From Micromonospora craniellae (GTDB taxonomy: Bacteria; Actinomycetota; Actinomycetes; Mycobacteriales; Micromonosporaceae), in NCBI RefSeq assembly GCF_014764405.1, contig NZ_CP061725.1:5704001-5768000 (forward strand): 64,000 nucleotides of DNA. The letters are read 5' to 3'. Below the pieces are notes generated by a model that did no database searches, was not told the DNA's origin, and was given only the letters and a program-made list of their open reading frames with translations. How positions within the stretch are numbered: the stretch's first letter is position 1; each line of letters starts with the position of its first letter. The translations under genes were made by a program, and so were the position numbers. This document shows positions 1-9,093 of this stretch, piece after piece.

Positions 1-16
1 AGCGGGGTTTCCGGCG

Positions 17-1183
17 GTGAGCATGGCCGCCCCTGGCGGATGGGACTCGACGATGGGTGACCTGTCGGCGCCGGAGTTCGAGGTGGCCCCACCTTTGACG
101 TTGGGGGTCGAGGAGGAGTTCCTGTTGCTGGACCCGGCGACCGGGGAGAGCATGCCGGTCGCCGCGCAGGTGCGTGCCGCGTTGCACGGTGACGCCCGGC
201 GGCAGAGCCGGCAGGAGTTCCGGCACAGCATGGTGGAGATGGTTACCCCGGTCTGCACCGAGTTGACCGAGCTGCGGGAACATCTACTGACGCTGCGCCG
301 CGCCGCGGCCGACGCCGCCCGCGCGGCCGGAGCGAGCCTGGTGGCCCTGGGCGCCACCCCGGTGCGGGAGGGCCACCGGTCCGTACCGGACGAACCGCGC
401 TACCACGCCATGTCCCGGCGTTTCGGCCCGGTCGCGCACGATCCCGCCGTCTGCGGCTGCCACGTGCACGTGGGCCTGCCCGACCGCGAACTGGCCGTCC
501 AGGTCGGTAACCACCTGCGGGTGTGGCTACCGGTCGTGCACGCCGTCACGGTGAACTCGCCCCTGCACGACGGCTCCGACACCGGGCACGCGAGCTGGCG
601 CTCCATGCAACTGGAACGCTGGCCGAGCATCGGGCCGACCCCCTACTTCGCCTCCGCCGCCGAGTACGACGCCACCGTGGCCGACCTCGTCGAAGCCGGG
701 ATCATGCTCGACCCGGCGATGGTCTACTGGTACACCCGTCCGTCGGCCAGCTATCCCACCATCGAGATCCGGGTCGGTGACGTCTGCCCGAGCGTCGACG
801 AGACCGTGCTGCACGCGGCGCTGGTCCGCGCCCTGGTCGCCACCATGGTCGACGACATCCGCCGCGGTACGCCCGCACCCCGGCTCCGCAGTTGCCTCGT
901 CGCCGCCGCACACTGGCGGGCCGCCCACCACGGCCTCGACGGCGACCTCGTCGACCTGCGCACCACCCGGCCCCGGCCCGCCTGGGACCTGGTGGCCGAC
1001 CTGCTCACCACCGTCACCCCGGCGCTGACCGCGCACGGCGACCTGGACTACGTCCAGCAGCAGCTGTCCCGACTCCGCCGCGCCGGCACCGGCGCCACCC
1101 GACAGCGGCAGATCCTCGCCGGCGCCGACGGCGACATTCCCACCCTGCTGCACCACCTCGCCGCCCAGACCACCACCGGCTGA
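17..1183 (+). CDS. Carboxylate-amine ligase, glutamate-cysteine ligase type 2 (YbdK) family
   Basis: GCS2-family ATP-dependent ligase joining the gamma-carboxylate of glutamate (or a related acid) to an amine; YbdK members have weak glutamate-cysteine ligase activity and their natural substrate is often unknown. The family's first motif (GVEEEF, about residues 30-35) and the histidine-rich CGCHVHVG motif (about residues 146-153) are present, and the length of about 375-388 aa is normal. The frame is open to the left edge, so the start is uncertain: GTG at 17 and ATG at 53 (MGDLSAP) are candidates, the latter closer to usual family N-termini. It converges with the amidotransferase gene. The family call is firm; the substrate is unknown. 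Confidence 0.85.
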   Translation: MSMAAPGGWDSTMGDLSAPEFEVAPPLTLGVEEEFLLLDPATGESMPVAAQVRAALHGDARRQSRQEFRHSMVEMVTPVCTELTELREHLLTLRRAAADAARAAGASLVALGATPVREGHRSVPDEPRYHAMSRRFGPVAHDPAVCGCHVHVGLPDRELAVQVGNHLRVWLPVVHAVTVNSPLHDGSDTGHASWRSMQLERWPSIGPTPYFASAAEYDATVADLVEAGIMLDPAMVYWYTRPSASYPTIEIRVGDVCPSVDETVLHAALVRALVATMVDDIRRGTPAPRLRSCLVAAAHWRAAHHGLDGDLVDLRTTRPRPAWDLVADLLTTVTPALTAHGDLDYVQQQLSRLRRAGTGATRQRQILAGADGDIPTLLHHLAAQTTTG

Positions 1184-1213
1184 CGAGTCTCGCCGAGGGC
1201 AGCCGCCCGGCGG

Positions 1214-2998
1214 TCAGCGGATGTGGTGGATCTGGAGCCACAGTTCGAGCAGGCCGAGCTGCCAGAGCTTGTTGCTGCCGGCCGCCGCCTGCGCCGCGTC
1301 GGGCTCGTCGAGCAGATGCGCGACGTACTCCGGCCGGAACAGGCCCCGCTGCCGGGCAGCCGGTGCCCGCAGCGCGTCGACGACCAGGTCCCGCACCGCG
1401 CCGTCGACGTTGCGCAACGCGGGGACGGGGAAGTAGCCCTTGGGCCGGTCGATCACGTCGGCGGGCAGCACCTCCCGGGCGACCTCCTTCAGCACACCCT
1501 TGCCGCCCTGGGCCACCTTGTGCTCCGGCGGGCAGGCCGACGCCAGAGCCACCAGATCCTGGTCCAGGAACGGGGTGCGGACCTCCAACCCCCAGGCCAT
1601 GCTCATGCTGTCGACCCGCTTGACCGGGTCGTCGGGCAGCATCCGGTGGGTGTCCAGCCGCAGGACGGCGTCCAGCGCGGTCTGCGCACCGGGCGCGGCC
1701 AGTTCGGCGAGGAGCAGCTCGCGGCTGGCGTCGTGGCCGCAGGCGTACGCGGGGGAGACCACCCGGTTCAGCTCGGCGTGGTCACGGTCGAAGAACGCCG
1801 ACGCGAAGGTCTCCGCCGCCCCGTCGCGGGTCACCTGGGCGAGTGGCTGGTGGTAGCCGTACCCGGCGAACACCTCGTCGGCGCCCTGCCCCGACTGCGC
1901 CACCTTGACGTGCCGGGCCACCTGTTCGGACAGCAGGTGGAAAGCGACCACGTCGTGGCTGCCCATCGGCTCGGTCATCGCGGCCACCGTCGCGCGTACC
2001 GCCGGCACCAGATCGTCGTCGGCGAGCCGGATCCGCTGGTGGTCGGTGTCGAAGGTGCGTGCGACCAGGTCGGAGAAGCCGAACTCGTCGCCGGCCTCAC
2101 CGCCACGGCTGTCGAACCCGATGCTGAAGGTCCGCAACTGGTCCTGACCGGCCTCGGCGAGCAGCGCCACGATGAGGCTGGAGTCCAGTCCGCCGGAGAG
2201 CAGCACCCCGACCGGTACGTCGGCGACCAGTCGTCGGCGTACCGCCGTGCGCAGTGCCCCGCCCAGCGCCGCCTGCCAGTCCTGAGCGTCCATACCGGCG
2301 TGGGCGGGGTCGCGGGCGTAGTCGGGTTGCCAGTAGACGCGCTCGCGGCTGCGTCCGTCGACCTCGATCACGCGCAGCGTCGCCGGTGGCAGCTTGCGCA
2401 CTCCGCGCAGCACCGTGCGGGGGGCGGGGACGATCGAGTGCCAGGAGAGGTAGTGATGCAGGGCCACCGGGTCGATGGCGGTGTCGACGTCGCCGCCGCG
2501 CAGCAGCGCGGGCAGGGTCGAGGCGAACCGTAGCCGTCCCGGCCTCTCGGCCAGGTAGAGCGGCTTGATGCCGAGGCGGTCGCGGGCCAGGATCAGCCGC
2601 CGCCGGGGCCGGTCGACCAGGCCGATCGCGAACATGCCGACCAGGTGGTCGACGAACGCTTCGCCCCAGTGCGCGTACGCGACGAGGATGACCTCGGTGT
2701 CACTGGTGGAGCGGAACCGGTGCCCGGCGGCGCGCAGTTCCTCACGCAGCTCCGGGTAGTTGTAGACGCATCCGTTGAAGACCAGGGCGAGCCCGAGATC
2801 CTCGCGGACCATCGGCTGGGCGCCGGCGTCGGAGAGGTCGATGATGGTGAGCCGCCGGTGCCCGAGGGCCAACCAGTCGTCGCTCCACAGCCCCTCGCCG
2901 TCCGGGCCCCGGGACCGCATCGCCGCACTCATCCGGGCGACCGCGTCGGCGTCCGGTGCCGAGCCGTCGAACCGTGCCTCCCCGCCGATGCCGCACAC
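1214..2998 (-). CDS. asnO: N-acetylglutaminylglutamine amidotransferase (asparagine synthetase B-like)
   Basis: Class II glutamine amidotransferase fused to an asparagine-synthetase domain, 594 aa. Starting at GTG 2998 places the catalytic Cys at position 2 (M-C-G-I-G-G), as the class requires; the upstream open frame lacks similarity. The N-terminal half is the glutaminase domain; the C-terminal half carries the ATP-pyrophosphatase loop SGGLDSS. The C-terminal stretch (RPKGYFPVPAL, then GSNKLWQLGLLELWLQ) is typical of the 'trio' amidotransferases that amidate N-acetylglutaminylglutamine, an osmoprotectant dipeptide, rather than of ordinary AsnB. Its usual partners, the acetyltransferase/ATP-grasp ligase ngg and an M42 peptidase, are not in view. 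The subfamily is assigned from recalled sequence pattern. Confidence 0.85.
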   Translation of the reverse strand: MCGIGGEARFDGSAPDADAVARMSAAMRSRGPDGEGLWSDDWLALGHRRLTIIDLSDAGAQPMVREDLGLALVFNGCVYNYPELREELRAAGHRFRSTSDTEVILVAYAHWGEAFVDHLVGMFAIGLVDRPRRRLILARDRLGIKPLYLAERPGRLRFASTLPALLRGGDVDTAIDPVALHHYLSWHSIVPAPRTVLRGVRKLPPATLRVIEVDGRSRERVYWQPDYARDPAHAGMDAQDWQAALGGALRTAVRRRLVADVPVGVLLSGGLDSSLIVALLAEAGQDQLRTFSIGFDSRGGEAGDEFGFSDLVARTFDTDHQRIRLADDDLVPAVRATVAAMTEPMGSHDVVAFHLLSEQVARHVKVAQSGQGADEVFAGYGYHQPLAQVTRDGAAETFASAFFDRDHAELNRVVSPAYACGHDASRELLLAELAAPGAQTALDAVLRLDTHRMLPDDPVKRVDSMSMAWGLEVRTPFLDQDLVALASACPPEHKVAQGGKGVLKEVAREVLPADVIDRPKGYFPVPALRNVDGAVRDLVVDALRAPAARQRGLFRPEYVAHLLDEPDAAQAAAGSNKLWQLGLLELWLQIHHIR

Positions 2999-3284
2999 CT
3001 CAGTGGGTCCTGGTTCCTGCGGGACAGGTCGGCACCGGGACGACTCCTGTCTTCGGTGGCAGGTCGTGGCGGTGCGCCGCGAGGTGCCGCCGAGTCGCGT
3101 GGGCGGCCCGCATACCCACTGGTCAGCGGCCGAAACCGCCACCATGCGGTCGTGCCTGTTGTCGCGTGGCCGTGCCCTCCACCGTGCTGCCGTGCCTGCT
3201 GTGTGCTGCCGTGCCCGCTGCCGGGAGTCGTGCCGACGCGACCCGCCGCGGAGCCTCGGCGAAGCGTTGCGGCGTGCTGGGCCA
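2999..3284. other. Intergenic stretch with imperfect short repeats
   Basis: No gene is supported between the amidotransferase start and the hairpin at 3285. About 3140-3235 is built of imperfect repeats of a gccgtgcc/tgctgtgt type, which give repetitive unlikely peptides in all frames. It must include the leader and promoter of the amidotransferase, but I see no convincing -10/-35 pair. Confidence 0.4.
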
Positions 3285-3330
3285 GGTGGGGAGATTTGTT
3301 GTCGCTGGAGCGACAACAAATCTCCCCACC
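3285..3330. repeat. Perfect 22-bp inverted repeat (46-nt hairpin)
   Basis: Arms 3285-3306 and 3309-3330 are exactly complementary with a two-base GG loop. The core is less GC-rich than the flanks. There is no T-tract on either side. It lies between the amidotransferase start and the 3' end of the glnA remnant, so it is not placed as a simple terminator for the nearer gene. It resembles the intergenic hairpin elements scattered in actinomycete genomes. Confidence 0.8.
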
Positions 3331-3369
3331 CTCACCCATTGGGCGACGCATCGACCCGCAGTGCGCGTT

Positions 3370-3401
3370 CGGGCCGGCTCCGCGTGAGCGGAGCCGGCCC
3401 G
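3370..3401 (-). terminator. Stem-loop terminator after the glnA remnant
   Basis: A 14-bp GC-rich stem (3370-3383 with 3388-3401) and a GTGA tetraloop lie 20 nt beyond the stop codon of the minus-strand glnA pseudogene. There is no U-tract, as is common in actinobacterial terminators. Confidence 0.65.
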
Positions 3402-3421
3402 AGGACGGCGTGACTGTGAGG

Positions 3422-4083
3422 TCAGCAGTCGAAGTACATGGCGAACTCGTGCGGGGTCGGACGCAGGCGGACCGGGTCGACCTCGTTGCTCCGCTTCCAG
3501 TCGATCCAGGTCGAGATCAGGTCGGGGGTGAAGACGCCGCCGTCGAGCAGGTAGTCGTGGTCGGCCTCGAGCGAGTCGAGAACGGCGGGTAGGGAGCCGG
3601 GGACCTGCTTGACGTCGCCCCACTCCTCCGGCGGGAGGTCGTAGAGGTCCTTGTCGATCGGTGCCGGCGGCTCGGTCTTGTTCTTGATGCCGTCCAGACC
3701 GGCCATGAGCATGGCGGAGAAGGCGAGGTACACGTTCGCCGACGGGTCCGGCACCCGGAACTCGACGCGCTTGGCCTTCGGGCTGCTGCCGGTGACCGGG
3801 ATGCGGGTGCAGGCGGAGCGGTTGCGCTGGGAGTAGACCAGGTTCACCGGTGCCTCGTAGCCGGGCGCCAGCCGGCGGTAGGAGTACTCGTGGATCGCCT
3901 GGAAGCCCCGGATCGACGACCCGTCGAACGCGAGACCATCAGTGAAGAAGTTGTCGTCGACGGACTCCACCGGCAGATTGAAGTGTTGCATCACGCCGGG
4001 CAGGTCGCAAAAGCGTACGTCGACGAACTTCACGTCCTCGGTCGCCAGATAGCGCGGAAGCTCCCGGGGGGGGCGGTGAACAC
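3422..4083 (-). pseudogene. glnA: Glutamine synthetase type I remnant (internal deletion plus frameshift)
   Basis: Start GTG at 4083 is preceded by AGGGAGGG. The first codons are out of frame with the rest across a run of eight C/G (4066-4073), restored by a one-base change to ELPRYLATEDVKFVDVRF, a normal GlnA N-terminus. The readable frame covers the beta-grasp N-terminal region to GFQAIHE, then jumps directly to SYRRLAPGYEAP and continues to the natural C-terminus. About 250-260 codons are missing, including most metal- and substrate-binding residues of the catalytic barrel, so the product cannot be an active synthetase. The homopolymer shift could be a sequencing artefact, but the deletion could not. 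A functional glnA is expected elsewhere. Confidence 0.9.
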
Positions 4084-4288
4084 GGAGCCCTCCCTCGTCT
4101 GGACATCGGCCAGCACGGCGGCCTGACCTGCACGGTCGGCGAGCCAGACCCGACGGTACGACGACACGTCGGCTCGTGATCGGAATATTCCTTTATGCCA
4201 TAACTTGTCTGTTTCATCCTCGTTCAGTCGTTGACGGGTGACGCCACGCCGAGCAGGCCCGTCAGTCGATCTGAACGGGGGATTATCG

Positions 4289-7200
4289 GTGAGACCTGTC
4301 CTACGAAGAATCACGAACGCGTCCACCGCGACGCTGGTCGCCAGCCTGGTGACCCTGGGGGTGGGGACGCCGGCACGGGCGGCACCCGGCGATGCGAGTG
4401 CGCGCGGTGTTGTCGTCGACCTGTCCGCGCAGGTAGCCGGCATCGCCGTGATCACCGCCGACGCCACCATCGGTACGGCCACCGCTCCGGCCGACGGGGG
4501 TACCGACACTGAGACGCTGCTGGCTGTCTCGATACCCGGGGCGCTCGGGGTGACCGCCAGCGGGACCGTCGAGGAGGTGACCGCCACCCGGGCGGCGGGC
4601 GTGTCGTCGGCGTCCGCCAGCGTCAACGGCCTCAACCTGGCCGTACTCGGTGTCGACGTGCTGGACGCCACCGAGGTCACCGCCACCGTGACCTGCCCGC
4701 AGGTCGGCGCGACCAGTGCGGACACCACGCTCGTCGGGCTGGAACTGTTCGGCTCGGCGGTGACGCTGACGGCGAACGGACCCGTCGTCGTGGGCAGCGC
4801 GGCCGTGGTGGTGCCGGGGCTGCTGGATGCGAGCCTGAATGCCTCGTTGACCCGCGTCGAGACCATCACCGCCACCGGTGCCACCGCGATCGCCGTGCGG
4901 GCCGCGCTCACCCTGTCGGGCACCGTCCTCGGTACGCCGACGACCATTCCGGTCGGGACCGTGATCGTGGCCGAGGCCATCTGCGAGCGTCCGTCGGCGG
5001 CACCCACCACCACCTCGATCACGCCGGACGAGGGCCCGCAGTCGGGTGGTCAGACGGTGACGATAACCGGTACGGGCTTTGTTCCGGGTGGTACGTCGGT
5101 CACGTTCGATGGTGCGCCGGCCACCGATGTCACGGTCAACCCGGCGGGTACGTCGCTGACGGCGGTCACTCCGCCTGGCGCGGTCGGTCCGGCGGTGGTC
5201 GTGGTGACCAGCGGCGGCGGTACGGCCGCACCGTTGGACTACACGTACCTCGCCGATGGCAGCGCTGCCAACGTGACCGGCCTGACTCCGAGGAGTGGGC
5301 CGACCGCCGGTGGTACGACGGTGACGATCACCGGTACCGGCTTCACCGGTGCGACCGGGGTGACCTTCGACGGGGTGCCGGGCACCGGTTTCACCGTCAA
5401 TCCGGCTGGCAGCACGATCACGGTCGTGACTCCGCCGAATGCTGCGGGACCTGCGGACGTGCGATTGGTGTTCCCTGCGGGCACCGCCGTCGCGCCGACG
5501 TTCACCTACCTCGCGCCCACGATCACCTCGATCGTGCCGGACACCGGCCCGGTCACCGGCGGTACCACGGTGACGATCACCGGAACCGGCCTGACCGGTG
5601 CCACCGGAGTGAACTTCGGTGACACGCCGGGAACCAATCTCGTCGTGAACCCGAACGGCACCTCGCTGACCGTGGTAACCCCACCCGGGCAGGTCGGTCC
5701 GGTGGACGTGACCGTGCTCATCCCGGGCGCGAACGCGACCGCACCGGACGGGTTCACGTACGTGGCGGGACCGCCGACCACCACCTCGATCACGCCGGAC
5801 GAGGGCCCGCAGTCGGGTGGTCAGACGGTGACGATAACCGGTACGGGCTTTGTTCCGGGTGGTACGTCGGTCACGTTCGATGGTGCGCCGGCCACCGATG
5901 TCACGGTCAACCCGGCGGGTACGTCGCTGACGGCGGTCACTCCGCCTGGCGCGGTCGGTCCGGCGGTGGTCGTGGTGACCAGCGGCGGCGGTACGGCCGC
6001 ACCGTTGGACTACACGTACCTCGCCGATGGCAGCGCTGCCAACGTGACCGGCCTGACTCCGAGGAGTGGGCCGACCGCCGGTGGTACGACGGTGACGATC
6101 ACCGGTACCGGCTTCACCGGTGCGACCGGGGTGACCTTCGACGGGGTGCCGGGCACCGGTTTCACCGTCAATCCGGCTGGCAGCACGATCACGGTCGTGA
6201 CTCCGCCGAATGCTGCGGGACCTGCGGACGTGCGATTGGTGTTCCCTGCGGGCACCGCCGTCGCGCCGACGTTCACCTACCTCGCGCCCACGATCACCTC
6301 GATCGTGCCGGACACCGGCCCGGTCACCGGCGGTACCACGGTGACGATCACCGGAACCGGCCTGACCGGTGCCACCGGAGTGAACTTCGGTGACACGCCG
6401 GGAACCAATCTCGTCGTGAACCCGAACGGCACCTCGCTGACCGTGGTAACCCCACCCGGGCAGGTCGGTCCGGTGGACGTGACCGTGCTCATCCCGGGCG
6501 CGAACGCGACCGCACCGGACGGGTTCACGTACGTGGCGGGACCGCCGACCACCACCTCGATCACGCCGGACGAGGGCCCGCAGTCGGGTGGTCAGACGGT
6601 GACGATAACCGGTACGGGCTTTGTTCCGGGTGGTACGTCGGTCACGTTCGATGGTGCGCCGGCCACCGATGTCACGGTCAACCCGGCGGGTACGTCGCTG
6701 ACGGCGGTCACTCCGCCTGGCGCGGTCGGTCCGGCGGTGGTCGTGGTGACCAGCGGCGGCGGTACGGCCGCACCGTTGGACTACACGTACCTCGCCGATG
6801 GCAGCGCTGCCAACGTGACCGGCCTGACTCCGAGGAGTGGGCCGACCGCCGGTGGTACGACGGTGACGATCACCGGTACCGGCTTCACCGGTGCGACCGG
6901 GGTGACCTTCGACGGGGTGCCGGGCACCGGTTTCACCGTCAATCCGGCTGGCAGCACGATCACGGTCGTGACTCCGCCGAATGCTGCGGGACCTGCGGAC
7001 GTGCGATTGGTGTTCCCTGCGGGCACCGCCGTCGCGCCGACGTTCACCTACCTCGCGCCCACGATCACCTCGATCGTGCCGGACACCGGCCCGGTCACCG
7101 GCGGTACCACGGTGACGATCACCGGAACCGGCCTGACCGGTGCCACCGGAGTGAACTTCGGTGACACGCCGGGAACCAATCTCGTCGTGAACCCGAACGG

Positions 7201-7699
7201 CACCTCGCTGACCGTGGTAACCCCACCCGGGCAGGTCGGTCCGGTGGACGTGACCGTGCTCATCCCGGGCGCGAACGCGACCGCACCGGACGGGTTCACG
7301 TACGAAGCCGCCCCGCCCCGCATCGACACCGTCACCCCGGGGCAGGGACCGATCGGTGGGGGCACGATCGTGACGGTCGGTGGGTCCGGGTTCGTGCCGG
7401 GCGCGACCGTGGTCACCATCTGCGGTAGGACCATTCCGGCCAACCAGGTCACGGTGGCAGCGGACGGTCGCTCGTTGACCTTCCGTACGCCGCCCTGCCC
7501 GGCCGGGAATACCACGGTCGTCGTGAGCACCGACGGTGGGGCGTCCAACGCGCTCACCTTCCGCTACGTCGCGAAGGTTCTGCCGGTGACCGGTGACCGT
7601 GTCACCACGTCACTGACCGCCGGTGCGGTGCTCGCACTTCTCGGCGCCGTCCTCGTGCTGCTGGCCCGCCGTCGGCGGTACGCCGGCCAGGCCGGCTGA
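4289..7699 (+). CDS. LPVTG-anchored surface protein with ten IPT/TIG domains
   Basis: GTG at 4289, preceded by a G-rich ribosome site, gives a clear signal peptide (MRPVLRRITNAST... ending ARA); 1136 aa. Residues about 35-235 resemble the choice-of-anchor P region of actinobacterial surface proteins. Residues about 240-1005 are three copies of a 257-residue unit, each holding three IPT/TIG immunoglobulin-like domains beginning PxxGPxxGGTxVTITGTG. A tenth divergent domain follows, with two cysteines. LPVTG at about residues 1098-1102, a hydrophobic segment and an RRRR tail form a sortase signal, so the protein is probably exported and linked to peptidoglycan. A likely role is adhesion or surface structure. 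No enzyme domain is visible. Confidence 0.9.
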   Translation: MRPVLRRITNASTATLVASLVTLGVGTPARAAPGDASARGVVVDLSAQVAGIAVITADATIGTATAPADGGTDTETLLAVSIPGALGVTASGTVEEVTATRAAGVSSASASVNGLNLAVLGVDVLDATEVTATVTCPQVGATSADTTLVGLELFGSAVTLTANGPVVVGSAAVVVPGLLDASLNASLTRVETITATGATAIAVRAALTLSGTVLGTPTTIPVGTVIVAEAICERPSAAPTTTSITPDEGPQSGGQTVTITGTGFVPGGTSVTFDGAPATDVTVNPAGTSLTAVTPPGAVGPAVVVVTSGGGTAAPLDYTYLADGSAANVTGLTPRSGPTAGGTTVTITGTGFTGATGVTFDGVPGTGFTVNPAGSTITVVTPPNAAGPADVRLVFPAGTAVAPTFTYLAPTITSIVPDTGPVTGGTTVTITGTGLTGATGVNFGDTPGTNLVVNPNGTSLTVVTPPGQVGPVDVTVLIPGANATAPDGFTYVAGPPTTTSITPDEGPQSGGQTVTITGTGFVPGGTSVTFDGAPATDVTVNPAGTSLTAVTPPGAVGPAVVVVTSGGGTAAPLDYTYLADGSAANVTGLTPRSGPTAGGTTVTITGTGFTGATGVTFDGVPGTGFTVNPAGSTITVVTPPNAAGPADVRLVFPAGTAVAPTFTYLAPTITSIVPDTGPVTGGTTVTITGTGLTGATGVNFGDTPGTNLVVNPNGTSLTVVTPPGQVGPVDVTVLIPGANATAPDGFTYVAGPPTTTSITPDEGPQSGGQTVTITGTGFVPGGTSVTFDGAPATDVTVNPAGTSLTAVTPPGAVGPAVVVVTSGGGTAAPLDYTYLADGSAANVTGLTPRSGPTAGGTTVTITGTGFTGATGVTFDGVPGTGFTVNPAGSTITVVTPPNAAGPADVRLVFPAGTAVAPTFTYLAPTITSIVPDTGPVTGGTTVTITGTGLTGATGVNFGDTPGTNLVVNPNGTSLTVVTPPGQVGPVDVTVLIPGANATAPDGFTYEAAPPRIDTVTPGQGPIGGGTIVTVGGSGFVPGATVVTICGRTIPANQVTVAADGRSLTFRTPPCPAGNTTVVVSTDGGASNALTFRYVAKVLPVTGDRVTTSLTAGAVLALLGAVLVLLARRRRYAGQAG
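5006..7304 (+). repeat. Three tandem 771-bp repeats inside the IPT/TIG gene
   Basis: Units begin at 5006, 5777 and 6548. The third matches to 7304, just short of full length, where it passes into unique sequence. By eye the copies look identical at nucleotide level, including synonymous positions and the antisense frames. This suggests recent duplication or ongoing gene conversion. 771 is divisible by three, so copy-number change keeps the frame. Confidence 0.95.
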
Positions 7700-7706
7700 C
7701 CGAGCA

Positions 7707-7743
7707 GTCCCGGCCAGGGCCCGGAGAGGGCCCTGGCCGGGAC
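7707..7743 (+). terminator. Stem-loop terminator of the IPT/TIG gene
   Basis: A perfect 16-bp stem (7707-7722 with 7728-7743) and a five-base loop begin 8 nt after the stop codon at 7699. Confidence 0.8.
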
Positions 7744-7860
7744 GTACCTGGGCTTCCCCGGCCACCGCAGGGCCGTGTGACTCTCCGTATGGCGGCCGTC
7801 GCGTCGACGGAAGCAGGGCAAAGGGAGCCGGAGCGTGTCGTGCGGTGGCGGACTCGCCGT

Positions 7861-7876
7861 GCTAATTCGTATTAGC
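7861..7876 (+). promoter_or_regulatory. LacI-type operator upstream of the secreted glycosidase
   Basis: GCTAATTCGTATTAGC is a 6-bp inverted repeat around a TCGT centre. It is nearly the same as the two sites upstream of the lacI-type gene at 14882 and 14948. A TTGACC -35-like box starts at 7880, so a bound repressor would sit against the promoter. The remainder of 7700-8039 holds the terminator at 7707-7743, this promoter and the leader ending in GGAGGGA before the ATG at 8040. Confidence 0.8.
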
Positions 7877-8039
7877 GTCTTGACCGCCGGGTAACCGCAC
7901 GCGCAGACTCATCGATCAAATGAACCGGTTCGGGGCGATTATCCGCAGCGTGTCGGCCACTCGTTGGGGGTGAACGGCGTCCGCTGACCTGTCCCGCCCG
8001 GTCCCGTCCCCGTCGTCCACTCCGAACGGAGGGAACGCG

Positions 8040-9047
8040 ATGACCCGTACCCCCGAGAACCCCTTCACCCGACGCACACTGCTGCGCGGTGTGGCGGCGG
8101 CCGGTGTCGCGGCCGCGACCACTGGCGCCGGCCTCGCCGTCACGTCCGCACCGACCGCCGCCGCCCCCGCCGGCTTCCCCAACTACCGGTACATCCGGGA
8201 CGCGCTGCCGGCGTGGCTGCGCTACAACCCGACCCGCGAGTTCATCTTCCCGTGCGTCCGAGGGGTCTACGACAAGATCAGCAACTATCTCGGCCGCTAC
8301 TACCTCTACTACGCGCCGCACGACGCGCCGGGCGGCATCTGCCTCGCCTACGCCAACCGGCTCGAAGGCCCCTACACCGAGTATTCCGGGAACCCGGTCA
8401 TCGACCGGGTGCTGCCGACCACGACGGTGAGCCACGTGTCGTCGCCGCACGTCGTCTGGGACGCCCCGACGCGGCAGTTCTACCTGTACTTCCACGGCGA
8501 GAACTTCACCACCCGGGTGGCCCGTTCCAGCGACGGCGTCCGGTTCACCGACGAGACCCCGATCCTGTCGACCCGGCTGGTGCCGAACACCACCGAGACC
8601 TCGTACGCGCGGGTCTTCGAACACTCGGTTGCCGGCAGGGGCAACCGCTACGTGATGGTCTTCATGGGCGCCCACACCATCGGGCCGGGCACCCGGAAGA
8701 TCTTCTGGGGCTGGTCGCCGAACGGTTGGAGCGGATGGCAGTTCGCGCCGAACCCGCTGGTGTCGCCCGCCGGTGACGGCCTCACCGACATCTCCGCGCC
8801 GCACCTGCTCAAGCGCAACGGCACCGCCTACCTGGCGTACCACGGCAACAACGGCAACATGTACCTCACCGAGGTCGGCAACAACTTCGACCGGGAGGTG
8901 CACCTCGGCGTCTTCCACCGGCCGATCGCCTCGGACAACGGTCGGGTGGCGTCACCGGCCTTCGGCACCGACGGCGGGGTGTCGTACATGCTCTACGAGG
9001 CCGGGCCCCGGCTGAACGCCCGCATCTGCGTGGCCCGCGCGGTCTAG
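8040..9047 (+). CDS. Tat-secreted beta-propeller glycoside hydrolase-like protein (GH43 superfamily type)
   Basis: 335 aa. The N-terminus has a twin-arginine signal (FTRRTLLRG at residues 9-17) followed by an alanine-rich hydrophobic stretch ending near AAA at 40. The mature part shows repeated aromatic and YLYY/FYLYF strands, with SPHVVWD, SAPHLLKRNGTAYLAYHG and ASPAFG segments typical of five-bladed propeller glycosidases (GH43/GH117-like fold). Substrate cannot be read from sequence. SD GGAGGG precedes the ATG. It carries the same operator as the convergent lacI-ABC operon and probably releases the sugar that the transporter imports. The fold call is by pattern; assignment to one GH family is uncertain. 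Confidence 0.75.
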   Translation: MTRTPENPFTRRTLLRGVAAAGVAAATTGAGLAVTSAPTAAAPAGFPNYRYIRDALPAWLRYNPTREFIFPCVRGVYDKISNYLGRYYLYYAPHDAPGGICLAYANRLEGPYTEYSGNPVIDRVLPTTTVSHVSSPHVVWDAPTRQFYLYFHGENFTTRVARSSDGVRFTDETPILSTRLVPNTTETSYARVFEHSVAGRGNRYVMVFMGAHTIGPGTRKIFWGWSPNGWSGWQFAPNPLVSPAGDGLTDISAPHLLKRNGTAYLAYHGNNGNMYLTEVGNNFDREVHLGVFHRPIASDNGRVASPAFGTDGGVSYMLYEAGPRLNARICVARAV

Positions 9048-9052
9048 GGACG

Positions 9053-9087
9053 GCGTCGCCCGGTCCGGTGCGAGGACCGGGCGACGC
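9053..9087. terminator. Bidirectional terminator between the glycosidase and ABC operon
   Basis: A 14-bp perfect stem (9053-9066 with 9074-9087) with a seven-base loop fills the 46-nt gap between two converging genes, so it can end transcripts from both sides. Confidence 0.8.
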
Positions 9088-9093
9088 TTCCTG

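Noticed and set aside
5006..7304. CRISPR or other spaced repeat array
   Set aside because: Repeats are 771-bp head-to-tail coding units without spacers.
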